NCBI GenBank assembly: GCA_009702045.1
Contig: WLIV01000002.1
Span: 1-64,000 of the forward strand
From: Actinomycetota bacterium
Lineage (GTDB): Bacteria; Actinomycetota; Acidimicrobiia; Acidimicrobiales; Ilumatobacteraceae
Reading direction: 5' to 3'
Length of the DNA stretch: 64,000 bases
The notes beneath the pieces are model-generated. The model did not search any database, was not told the origin of the DNA, and was given only the letters and a program-made list of their open reading frames with translations. Shown piece by piece: positions 43,099-50,825 of this stretch. The translations under genes were made by a program, and so were the position numbers. Each line of letters starts with the position of its first letter. The first letter of the stretch is position 1.

Positions 43099-43128
43099 TT
43101 GTCGGATTCGGCGCACACGCACCCAGAC

Positions 43129-43482
43129 TCAGAACGCGTGCTCGATCACGTGTACCGAAGCGCCCACAACAGCGACCACGTCGAAGCGCACTTCGAACTG
43201 TCCGTGGGGACGTTCGGTTGCCAGCCATGCTGCGGCCAATCGTCGTAGCCGCCGTTGCTTCGCCCAGTGCACGGCACCCTCAGGCCCGCCGTACTCGGCG
43301 GTGGCCCGCGCCTTCACTTCGCAAAACACGATCACTCCGTCGCCGGCGAGTACCAGGTCGAGTTCGCCGAACGAGCAGCGCCAGTTCCGCGCCAGCACCT
43401 CGTAACCGCGCCGTCGGTACCAGCGCGCCGCCTCGTCCTCGCCGAAGCGCCCTCGGGCCTGTGCAGCCAGCGAGGGCGTCAG
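43129..43482 (-). CDS. yraN: UPF0102/YraN endonuclease-like protein
   Basis: A ~117-residue restriction-endonuclease-fold protein of the YraN family. GRFGEDEAARWYRRRGYEVL, WRCSFGELDLVLAGDGVIVF and CEVKARATAEYGGPEGAV show the family's GE-x-D-L and E-x-K motif. Biological role unproven. Start uncertain: a CTG at 43482 overlaps the DUF2469 stop (CTGA), whereas the only ATG (43581) would overlap that gene by 100 nt. End of the rpsP-to-yraN gene block, in its usual actinobacterial position. Confidence 0.82.
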   Translation of the reverse strand: MTPSLAAQARGRFGEDEAARWYRRRGYEVLARNWRCSFGELDLVLAGDGVIVFCEVKARATAEYGGPEGAVHWAKQRRLRRLAAAWLATERPHGQFEVRFDVVAVVGASVHVIEHAF

Positions 43483-43772
43483 ATGTCGGTCGAGGGCAGC
43501 TCTTCCACGTTGACGTCCTTGAACGTCAGCACCCTGACCTTCGGGACGAAGCGGGTCCGACGGTACATGTCCCACACCCATGCGTCACTCAACTCCACCT
43601 CGATCACCGGACGCGACGCGTCGCCACCAACGGTGAGCTTCACGTCGTTCGCCAGGTAGAAACGGCGCTCGGTCTCCACGGCGTAGCGAAACATGGCCGC
43701 GACGTCTTGGTACTCCTGAGCGAGTTGGAGCTCGCGCTCGGCCTCGAAGCTTTCGAGATCGTCAGAGCTCAA
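43479..43772 (-). CDS. DUF2469 protein
   Basis: A 97-residue actinobacteria-specific small protein (MSSDDLESFEAERELQLAQEY, YAVETERRFYLAN, then WVWDMYRRTRFVPKVRV). This family is nearly always found between rnhB and yraN. Here yraN follows, but rnhB (and lepB) are missing upstream, where rplS lies 28 bp away. Function unknown. A useful taxonomic marker for Actinomycetota. Confidence 0.9.
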   Translation of the reverse strand: MSSDDLESFEAERELQLAQEYQDVAAMFRYAVETERRFYLANDVKLTVGGDASRPVIEVELSDAWVWDMYRRTRFVPKVRVLTFKDVNVEELPSTDI

Positions 43773-43800
43773 AGTGGGTGCTACTCACCGATACGGCGCC

Positions 43801-44148
43801 TCAGGCGTCGCGCTTTTCCTTGATCTTGGCGGCCTTGCCAACGCGATCACGCAGGTAGTACAGCTTGGCACGACGCACGTCGCCACGCTTGATGACTTCG
43901 ATCTTCTGCACCGTGGGGGTGTGCACCGGGAAGGTGCGCTCCACGCCGACGCCGTAGCTGACCTTGCGGACGGTGTAGGTCTCCTGCACGCCACTGCCAT
44001 GACGGCCGATGACGTTGCCCTGGAAGACCTGGACGCGCTCCTTGTTGCCTTCGACAACCTTCACGTGCACCTTGAGCTCGTCACCGGGCCCGAACTTCGG
44101 GATGTCAGTGCGAAGGTACTGGCTGTCGACAAAATCGGTGGACTTCAT
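43801..44148 (-). CDS. rplS: 50S ribosomal protein L19
   Basis: A 115-residue ribosomal protein at the 30S/50S interface. [59 protein letters not shown] and [10 protein letters not shown] are the L19 blocks. ATG 44148, 38 nt after trmD. The last gene of the ribosomal/tRNA-modification unit before DUF2469. Confidence 0.97.
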   Translation of the reverse strand: MKSTDFVDSQYLRTDIPKFGPGDELKVHVKVVEGNKERVQVFQGNVIGRHGSGVQETYTVRKVSYGVGVERTFPVHTPTVQKIEVIKRGDVRRAKLYYLRDRVGKAAKIKEKRDA

Positions 44149-44186
44149 GGCGAGGGCTACTTTGCAGAGAGTCGTACAGGGAACAC

Positions 44187-44951
44187 TCAAGGATAGGTGA
44201 GAGAAGGGAACTCTTCCAACAGTCGGCGGTCTGTTTCCGCGAGCGCTTCGAGACCACCAGGCAGCAGGTCTGGCCGATAGCGCAGCGTGCGATGGAGCGC
44301 CTGAGCCCGCCGCCAACGCTGGATCCGAGCATGGTTGCCGCTGAGCACGACCTCGGGCACCGACCACCCGCGGTACTCGGCAGGGCGCGTGTACTGCGGT
44401 TCCTCCAACAGACCCGAGGCGCCGAAGCTCTCGTTGACCGGGCTGGCAGCGTTCCCCATCGCACCTGGCAGCAGCCGCACCACCGCCTCGATCACCATGC
44501 AGGCCGCCACCTCGCCACCGTTCAACACGACGTCGCCGATGCTCAGCTCACCGTCCACGAGATGCTCGCGCACACGGTGGTCGATCCCTTCATAGCGACC
44601 GCACAGCAGCGAGAAGCCCCCTGCCTGCCCAGTGGTGCCGCCCGTATGCAGGTCGGCGAGTTCGTGGGCCATTGCCTGGTCGAAGCGACGTCCACCAGGT
44701 CCGAGCAGGTAGAGCGGCCGCGGCGGCTGAGCGGCTTCGACGGCCGCGAACAACGGCTCGGCCTTCATCACCATGCCCGCTCCCCCACCAAAGGGTGCGT
44801 CGTCGACCGTGCGATGCACATCCGAGGTCTGGTCGCGAGGGTCGTGCAGCCGCAGATCGAGCAGACCGGTGCCGCGGGCCTTGCCCAGCAGCGACTCCGC
44901 GCAGAACGTGTCGACAAGTCCCGGGAAGATGGTGAAGACGTCGATGCGCAT
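44187..44951 (-). CDS. trmD: tRNA (guanine-37-N1)-methyltransferase TrmD
   Basis: A 254-residue SPOUT methyltransferase making m1G37 to prevent frameshifting. [52 protein letters not shown] and [19 protein letters not shown] form the knotted SAM site. ATG 44951. A TAGGCT hexamer ends 10 nt upstream, so trmD-rplS may have its own promoter. The opposite-strand DUF952 gene sits between it and rimM. Confidence 0.96.
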   Translation of the reverse strand: MRIDVFTIFPGLVDTFCAESLLGKARGTGLLDLRLHDPRDQTSDVHRTVDDAPFGGGAGMVMKAEPLFAAVEAAQPPRPLYLLGPGGRRFDQAMAHELADLHTGGTTGQAGGFSLLCGRYEGIDHRVREHLVDGELSIGDVVLNGGEVAACMVIEAVVRLLPGAMGNAASPVNESFGASGLLEEPQYTRPAEYRGWSVPEVVLSGNHARIQRWRRAQALHRTLRYRPDLLPGGLEALAETDRRLLEEFPSLTYP

Positions 44952-44973
44952 CGCGTCTGCAAGCCTACGGGTG

Positions 44974-45282
44974 ATGATCTTCCACCTCACAGACCCTGCC
45001 ACCTGGACCATCTCGCTCGCCGCCGGTGAACACACCAGTTCCACGACCGGGCGCAGCCTCGCCGAGGAGGGTTTCATCCACTGCAGTACGGCGGCACAGT
45101 GGCCGGCCACGGTGGAACGCTTCTACTCCAGCGCCACGGAACTACTGCTGCTCCACATCGACGAAGCGCAGCTCATCTCACCGTTGGTGTACGAGCAGCT
45201 CGACGGCGCGTCCGAGCCGTTCCCGCACGTCTACGGCCCGATTCCACTCGTTGCTGTGGTCGAGGTGCAGCGCCTGCGCTAA
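44974..45282 (+). CDS. DUF952 family protein
   Basis: A 102-residue protein of the DUF952 family ([54 protein letters not shown]). Members are soluble and compact with no assigned activity; the conserved His/Cys/Thr (FIHCST) might be functional. It is on the plus strand inside an otherwise minus-strand rimM-trmD block: divergent from trmD (22 bp) and convergent with rimM (16 bp). GTG 44971 immediately upstream is an alternative start. Confidence 0.85.
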   Translation: MIFHLTDPATWTISLAAGEHTSSTTGRSLAEEGFIHCSTAAQWPATVERFYSSATELLLLHIDEAQLISPLVYEQLDGASEPFPHVYGPIPLVAVVEVQRLR

Positions 45283-45298
45283 CCCAACCCGCGCCACG

Positions 45299-45772
45299 TC
45301 AGAGGTCGAACAGACCTTCGGGCGGGTTGATGACGATGCGTCGCGAGTCGCCGAGGCCGTCGACCGACTCGATGAACACGACCGGTACCAGCGCACCGCC
45401 ATCGAGTTCGAGGATGTCGTGAGCCGGGTTGGCCAGAACTGAGACGCAGCGTCCGTACTCGGTGCCATCGATGCCGACGACTGAAGCGCCGACGAGTTCA
45501 TGGACGTAGAGACCTTCGTGATCTGACTCCGGCAACGCTTCCGCCGACAAACGCATGCCCGAGCGGGCTTCGGCGACAGTGCGGTCGGGGATCTCCTCGA
45601 AGCGCACCAGCCATCGACCACCGGCCGGCCGAGCGGCCTGCACGGTGAGCCAGATGTCGCCGGCCTTCAGACGCGCACCCACCGCCAGACGTTCGGTGCG
45701 GTCAGTGAGCAGATCGACATAGATCTCGCCGCGCACTCCATGCGCGCGGCCGAGGCGGCCCACCTCAAGCAT
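45299..45772 (-). CDS. rimM: 16S rRNA processing protein RimM
   Basis: A 157-residue 30S maturation factor binding S19. The N-terminal beta-barrel (EVGRLGRAHGVRGEIYVD) and C-terminal PRC barrel (LYVHELVGASVVGIDGTEYG, then DILELDGGALVPVVFIE) are present. ATG 45772, 24 nt after khpA. In the conserved order rpsP-khpA-rimM. Confidence 0.95.
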   Translation of the reverse strand: MLEVGRLGRAHGVRGEIYVDLLTDRTERLAVGARLKAGDIWLTVQAARPAGGRWLVRFEEIPDRTVAEARSGMRLSAEALPESDHEGLYVHELVGASVVGIDGTEYGRCVSVLANPAHDILELDGGALVPVVFIESVDGLGDSRRIVINPPEGLFDL

Positions 45773-45796
45773 CGTGGGCTTCCAACATTGCGTTGG

Positions 45797-46090
45797 TCAG
45801 TCGGCGAAATCGACGTCGACTTCGACGTCGTCACGGGTGGCCGCAGCGCGCACCACGGTGCGGATGCTCTGCGCCGTGCGGCCACGACGGCCGATGACGC
45901 GGCCGAGATCGCCGGGGCCGACTCGCACTTCGAGACGGACCTTGCCACGGTTGATGGAGGAATCCACCACCACGGCTTCGGGATCGTCAACGATGGAACG
46001 GACGATGTGCGTGAGCACAGCGACTGCCGTAGGGGCGGAAGCCTCGTTCGACTCGGGGGTCGACTCGGGGGTCGACTCAGTGTCGGTCAC
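45797..46090 (-). CDS. khpA: KH-domain RNA-binding protein (KhpA)
   Basis: A 97-residue single KH-domain protein. GPGDLGRVIGRRGRTAQSIR carries the GxxG RNA-binding loop. The N-terminus has an acidic extension ESTPESTPES encoded by a short direct repeat (CTCGGGGGTCGA), longer than minimal KhpA (~77 residues). KhpA with KhpB regulates RNA and cell-wall growth in other Gram-positives; no khpB in this window. Between rpsP and rimM. Confidence 0.93.
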   Translation of the reverse strand: MTDTESTPESTPESNEASAPTAVAVLTHIVRSIVDDPEAVVVDSSINRGKVRLEVRVGPGDLGRVIGRRGRTAQSIRTVVRAAATRDDVEVDVDFAD

Positions 46091-46103
46091 AGTGGCGACC
46101 GAG

Positions 46104-46376
46104 TTACTTCGCCGCGCGAGCGGTGCCGAACTCGGCCCACGCGCCCGAGATCTCGAGCAACTTCTTCACGCGCTCGGTGGGCTGGGCTCCGTCGAGCAGC
46201 CACTTCACAGCCTTGGAGTTGTCGACGTTGAGGGTCGACGGCTCGGTGCGCGGGTTGTAAGTGCCCACGATCTGGATGAAGCGACCGTCACGCGGCGCAC
46301 GGCTGTCTGCCGCAACGATGCGATACTGCGGCTGCTTGGTCTTGCCGACTCGAGTGAGGCGCAGCTTTACTGCCAT
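46104..46376 (-). CDS. rpsP: 30S ribosomal protein S16
   Basis: A 90-residue protein: [40 protein letters not shown] and [20 protein letters not shown], full S16 blocks. AGGGAGC is 13 nt upstream. First gene after ffh in the conserved block. Confidence 0.97.
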   Translation of the reverse strand: MAVKLRLTRVGKTKQPQYRIVAADSRAPRDGRFIQIVGTYNPRTEPSTLNVDNSKAVKWLLDGAQPTERVKKLLEISGAWAEFGTARAAK

Positions 46377-46438
46377 GCGACTTCAGTGCTCCCTGCAAAT
46401 GACGTGGTACACGTCGAAATAGAATCCATGTAACGCTA

Positions 46439-47884
46439 TCAATTGAACGGGCCGAAGCCACCCGGCATCCCGGGGAGACCTTGGCCGGGTAGGCCAGGGC
46501 CGCCGGGCATGCCCGGGAACCCGCCGGGAAGGCCGGGCATTCCGCCCATGGGGGGCATCACGCGACCGCCCTTCTTCCCCTTCTTGCCACGCTGCTGCTT
46601 GGCCATCCCGCCGAAGCGCTTCATCATCTTCTGCATTTCGGCGAACTGCTTCACCAGCCGGTTCACATCGCCCACCGTGGTACCGCTGCCGTTGGCGATG
46701 CGGGTTCGGCGGCTGCCGTTGATCAGCTCAGGCTTGCGCCGCTCGAGCGGGGTCATACTGTGGATGATGGCTTCGATCGGCTTGAGCTGGTCGTCGCCGA
46801 TCTGGGCGTCCTTCATCTCCTTGGGGATGCCGGGCATCATCCCCATGAGACCACTGAGCGGGCCCATCTTCTTGAGCGCCTGCATCTGCTCGAGGAAGTC
46901 CTCAAGCGTGAACTCGCCGTCCATCAACTTCTCGGCGGCCTGCTCGGCCTGATCCTTGTCGAAGGCCTGTTCGGCCTGCTCGATGAGGGTGAGCATGTCG
47001 CCCATGCCGAGGATGCGACCGGCCATACGGTCGGGGTGGAACTGCTCGAACTCGCTGAGTTTCTCACCCGTGGAGGCGAAGGCGATCGGGCGACCGATCA
47101 CTTCCTTGACGCTGAGCGCCGCACCACCGCGGGCGTCACCGTCGAGTTTGGTGAGGATGACACCGTCGATCGCCAACGTGGCGTGGAACGCTTCCGCGAC
47201 ACCGACGGCGTCCTGACCGGTCATTGCATCGACGACGAGGAACGTGTAGTTGGGCTGCAGCACGCTGGAGATCTGGCGCACCTGCTCCATCATCTCCGCG
47301 TCGATCGACAGACGACCGGCGGTGTCGACGATCAGCACGTCGCGGCCCAGACGGCGAGCCTCTTCCAGACCGCGCCTGGCAGTCTCGACGGGGTCGCCCG
47401 GCTGGCTGAACACCGGGACATCGATCTGACGGCCCAGCGTGCGCAACTGCTCGACGGCGGCAGGGCGCTGGAGATCGACCCCGACCATCAGCGGCTGACG
47501 GCCCTGGCTCTTGAACCAACGGGCCAACTTGGCCGAGTTGGTGGTCTTACCCGAACCCTGCAGACCGGCCATGAGCACCACCGTCGGAGGACGGCTGGCG
47601 TAATGGATCTTGAGCGTCTCGCCACCGAGCATTGCGGTGAGTTCCGAGTTGACGATCTTGATGACCTGCTGGCCAGGATCGAGCGCCTCGCTGAGGCGGG
47701 CGCCGATGGCCTGCTCGCGGATACGAGCAACGACGTTGCGGACGACACCGACGTTGACGTCGGCTTCCAGCAACGCCGTGCGGATCTCTTTGAGCATCTC
47801 GTCGACGTCGTCCTCGGTGAGGCGACCCTTACCGCGCAGACGTTTGACGATGCCTTCGAGACGGGATGACAGGGAATCGAACAT
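46439..47884 (-). CDS. ffh: Signal recognition particle protein Ffh
   Basis: A 481-residue SRP54 GTPase that targets nascent membrane proteins. N domain, then G1 GLQGSGKTTNSAKLA, DTAGRLSID, TKLDGDARGG and the methionine-rich M domain with signal-peptide and 4.5S-RNA binding (NGSRRTRIANGSG). The last ~45 residues are a lysine run followed by a Gly/Met/Pro/Leu-rich tail (MPPMGGMPGLPGGFPGMPGG and similar), longer than typical. ATG 47884 directly abuts a perfect inverted repeat. The receptor gene ftsY lies 1.7 kb upstream. Confidence 0.96.
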   Translation of the reverse strand: MFDSLSSRLEGIVKRLRGKGRLTEDDVDEMLKEIRTALLEADVNVGVVRNVVARIREQAIGARLSEALDPGQQVIKIVNSELTAMLGGETLKIHYASRPPTVVLMAGLQGSGKTTNSAKLARWFKSQGRQPLMVGVDLQRPAAVEQLRTLGRQIDVPVFSQPGDPVETARRGLEEARRLGRDVLIVDTAGRLSIDAEMMEQVRQISSVLQPNYTFLVVDAMTGQDAVGVAEAFHATLAIDGVILTKLDGDARGGAALSVKEVIGRPIAFASTGEKLSEFEQFHPDRMAGRILGMGDMLTLIEQAEQAFDKDQAEQAAEKLMDGEFTLEDFLEQMQALKKMGPLSGLMGMMPGIPKEMKDAQIGDDQLKPIEAIIHSMTPLERRKPELINGSRRTRIANGSGTTVGDVNRLVKQFAEMQKMMKRFGGMAKQQRGKKGKKGGRVMPPMGGMPGLPGGFPGMPGGPGLPGQGLPGMPGGFGPFN

Positions 47885-47914
47885 GCGGGGACGAACGCTA
47901 CCGTCCGTCCCCGC
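47885..47914. terminator. Perfect inverted repeat abutting the ffh start codon
   Basis: GCGGGGACG (47885-47893) and CGTCCCCGC (47906-47914), with inner ACG/CGT extending the stem past a one-base mismatch. Downstream of the lipoprotein gene stop and immediately before ffh ATG, it may terminate one transcript or fold over the start of the other. A TAGCGT hexamer lies within it. Confidence 0.6.
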
Positions 47915-47942
47915 AGCTCACCTGCTCAACACCCGTGGGGAC

Positions 47943-49502
47943 TCAACCGATCGACTGGACGGAGCTGACCACGCCGCCGTCGATGGCCACGTTGACTCGC
48001 GTCGGGCTGTAGTCGTCGGTGACCATCAGCGACTCGCCGTCCCGCTGCACCACACGCACTGTCCAGCCGAACTCGGAGGCGACCTTCGTGGCCTCGTCCT
48101 CGGCGACACCGGTGAGCACCTTCGTGGCCTCGGCCTGATCGGCAGGCGCCGGCGTGGTGCCGACGGTGCCGGGGTTGGCACCAGTGCCCGTATCGACAGG
48201 AACCGGCTCGGGGGTGACACCCGTATCGGGCAGATCGACGTACTGGTCGTCAACAGCGATCACCGTGTACACGCCACCGTCGGTGGACAGGAACGTGTAC
48301 GCCGGCAGCAGCCACACGGTGCCGTCGACATCCCACACCATCGTCAGATCGATGCGGGCGTCGTTCAGGTGCACCGTGATCGGTTCCGGCGGCACGAAGG
48401 TCTCGGGCACACAGTCGGCTGCCGGATCGCACGTCACAGGGGGATCGACCGGCGGCGGAGCGACGACCGTCGGAGCGCCTACGCCCGAGCCGGCCGAGCC
48501 GGACGCAACGGCAGTGGTGTCGGGCGTGGCGGTCACCGAGCGAGTGGCAGAGCCGCTGACCATGTCAGTGGCCATACCTTTGGCCATCACACCGGGGGCG
48601 CCGTAGTAGCCCATCCAGCCGCCATCTTGCAGGCGAGCCAGCCCGGCGGCAGTGCCGACCAACGGGTACTCGCCAGCCGGCTCGGGGGTTGCCAGCGAGC
48701 CGGATGCCCAGGTGACAGCGCCTTGGGCACCGAAGCCGATGGAGATGCTGATCGGGCTGCGGTGCCCATCGAGCATCAAGAAGCCGGACACGTTGGCACC
48801 CCACTCGTCGGCGTAGGTCTCGAACTCGTAGTCCGCGGCGTTGTAGCCGAGGTCGGAGAACAGCGCCTTGGCCTTCGCCAATGCGGCGGCCTTGGTGGGC
48901 ACACCGACCGGCGGTGCGGGCGTTTCACACGGCGCAGGTGTGGTGACGATGGTGGATTCGGTGACCGAAGAACCGGACCCACTGGCGATCGGAGCATCGG
49001 GAACTGCGATCGGCTCTGCGGGGGAGGCACACCCGGCGCTGATGCTGCTGCCGGTGGTCGACGGATCCGGGTTGAACCACCAACTGACCATGCCGTCGAT
49101 GCCGACGGTAATGCTGGCGCCGGTGTAGTCGGCCGAGCCGACCTGCCAGCCGCCACCCTGATCGGCCGGAACGGTGCGGACGTCACCCTTCACGCCCAGC
49201 ACCTTGGCCATCGTGGCCACGCGGGCGGTATCCACCGACTGGCCAGCCGACAGCTTCCACGCAGTGCCCGAGGCGGCGAGGTCGGGCAACGTGCCATCGA
49301 CGACGAAGTTGAACGAAGTGAACGGCATCATCATCTTGTCGGAGGCGGGAGCGCCTGCAGATTGGTTACCGGATGCGGCAGCGCCGATGTGGATGACGGC
49401 CGGCGCCGAGCCGGAAGTGGTGGTGCGAGCGGCATCACCGCAGCCGGACAGTCCAATGACGACTGCTGCGGCGACGAAGGCGAGGCGACGTGAGCGAAGC
49501 AT
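47943..49502 (-). CDS. Large lipoprotein, unknown function
   Basis: A 519-residue predicted lipoprotein (signal peptide with lipobox LSGC, Cys21). It has two similar lobes of beta-rich sequence (about 60-260 and 270-520) separated by Thr/Pro/Ser/Val-rich linkers, each with GW or WW and DG turns. Cysteines at C-A-S-P, C-E-T-P and C-DPAAD-C. Sorting motifs absent. AAAGGA 6 nt before ATG 49502. It occupies the place between ftsY and ffh where many actinomycetes have nitrogen-regulation genes. Function not inferable. Confidence 0.75.
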   Translation of the reverse strand: MLRSRRLAFVAAAVVIGLSGCGDAARTTTSGSAPAVIHIGAAASGNQSAGAPASDKMMMPFTSFNFVVDGTLPDLAASGTAWKLSAGQSVDTARVATMAKVLGVKGDVRTVPADQGGGWQVGSADYTGASITVGIDGMVSWWFNPDPSTTGSSISAGCASPAEPIAVPDAPIASGSGSSVTESTIVTTPAPCETPAPPVGVPTKAAALAKAKALFSDLGYNAADYEFETYADEWGANVSGFLMLDGHRSPISISIGFGAQGAVTWASGSLATPEPAGEYPLVGTAAGLARLQDGGWMGYYGAPGVMAKGMATDMVSGSATRSVTATPDTTAVASGSAGSGVGAPTVVAPPPVDPPVTCDPAADCVPETFVPPEPITVHLNDARIDLTMVWDVDGTVWLLPAYTFLSTDGGVYTVIAVDDQYVDLPDTGVTPEPVPVDTGTGANPGTVGTTPAPADQAEATKVLTGVAEDEATKVASEFGWTVRVVQRDGESLMVTDDYSPTRVNVAIDGGVVSSVQSIG

Positions 49503-49614
49503 GGCGATCCTTTCGGGTCGGGGTGGTGGCGATCACCACTCGGGCCATAGACGCCCGCAGAGGTGCGCCCGGTTCCGAGAAATCTGAAATCTTTGATGGG
49601 CGGAGGGCTGCGCT

Positions 49615-50799
49615 TCAGTCGAGCGTGACGAGCGCGTCGACGAACTCGGTCGGGTCGAAGGCGACGAGATCGTGAATCGTCTCACCCAGGCCGACGAGCT
49701 TCACCGGCAAGCCAAGCTCGGTTTCGATCGCGAACACGATGCCGCCCTTGGCCGAGCCGTCGAGCTTGGTGAGCACCACACCGGTGACACCCGAGCCATC
49801 CGTGCCCACGTTCGTGGCAGCACCGAATTCGCGGGCCTGCGCGAGACCGTTCTGGCCGGTGGTGGCATCGATGACCAGCAGCACCTCGGTGACCCGACCA
49901 CGGCCCTTCTCGGCGACGCGGCGCACCTTACGCAGTTCGTCCATCAGGTTCGTCTTGGTGTGTAGGCGCCCGGCCGTGTCGGCCAGCACCAGTTGGATAC
50001 CCTTCGCTGCGGCGCGCTCGATGCCGTCGAAGATGACCGAGCTGGGGTCGCCACCTTCCTTGCCGCGCACGATTTCGGCGCCGCTGCGTTCGGCCCACGT
50101 GGTGAGCTGCTCGGCGGCCGCGGCGCGGAACGTGTCGCCTGCCGCCATCAGCACGCTGACACCGGCCTGTGCCTGCAGCGCAGCAACTTTGCCGATGGTG
50201 GTGGTCTTGCCCACGCCGTTGACGCCCACGAACAACCACACGTTGGGCTCGTCGGCCGCACCCGGCTCGAGGTGCAACGAGCGGTCGGCGCCATCGAGGC
50301 GCGACACCATCTCCGCCTGCAGCGCATCGAGCAGCTGACCAGGCTCGGTGATCTCCTTGGCCTTCACCCGGGAGCGCAATCCGTTCAGCAGTTCGTTGGT
50401 GACGCGCACGCCGACATCGGCGCGCAGCAGTGCTTCTTCAAGGTCGTCCCACGTGTCGCTGGTGATACCGGTGCGGCCACGGATGCCGAGCAGCGTGCCG
50501 GTGAGCGACGAACGGGCCTTCGCCATACGCGAACGGAACGTTGGCCGCTCGCCGCCCAGGTCGAGCGCTTCGGGGACATGCTCGTCGACCACCTCGGATT
50601 CGCCGACAACCTGGAGGACCGCCTCGCGCACGGATTCGGCGATGGCGGCGATATCGGGCACCACCGGTGCGGCCGACGCGACGGGCGCGGCCGCGGCTCG
50701 CTGCTGAACGGGGCGTGCGCCGCGACGGCGGTTCCAGAGCACCACGCCGATACCGAATACGAGCACCGCTGCAATGAGGACGAGATAGATGAACGTCAT
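49615..50799 (-). CDS. ftsY: Signal recognition particle receptor FtsY
   Basis: A 394-residue SRP receptor GTPase. An N-terminal membrane helix (MTFIYLVLIAAVLVFGIGVV, typical of actinobacterial FtsY) and a charged linker precede the NG domain: GVNGVGKTTTIGKVA, GDTFRAAAAEQL, DTAGRLHTK, TKLDGSAKGG and GLGETIHDLVAF. It docks the Ffh-ribosome complex at the membrane. 26 nt after smc, so probably one transcript. Confidence 0.96.
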   Translation of the reverse strand: MTFIYLVLIAAVLVFGIGVVLWNRRRGARPVQQRAAAAPVASAAPVVPDIAAIAESVREAVLQVVGESEVVDEHVPEALDLGGERPTFRSRMAKARSSLTGTLLGIRGRTGITSDTWDDLEEALLRADVGVRVTNELLNGLRSRVKAKEITEPGQLLDALQAEMVSRLDGADRSLHLEPGAADEPNVWLFVGVNGVGKTTTIGKVAALQAQAGVSVLMAAGDTFRAAAAEQLTTWAERSGAEIVRGKEGGDPSSVIFDGIERAAAKGIQLVLADTAGRLHTKTNLMDELRKVRRVAEKGRGRVTEVLLVIDATTGQNGLAQAREFGAATNVGTDGSGVTGVVLTKLDGSAKGGIVFAIETELGLPVKLVGLGETIHDLVAFDPTEFVDALVTLD

Positions 50800-50825
50800 T
50801 GGGGCGAGAGGCTATCGGTCGCCGG

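Noticed and set aside
43482-43581. Extension of yraN to ATG 43581
   Set aside because: It would overlap the DUF2469 gene by 100 nt and add sequence not belonging to the YraN domain, though it remains the only ATG in frame.
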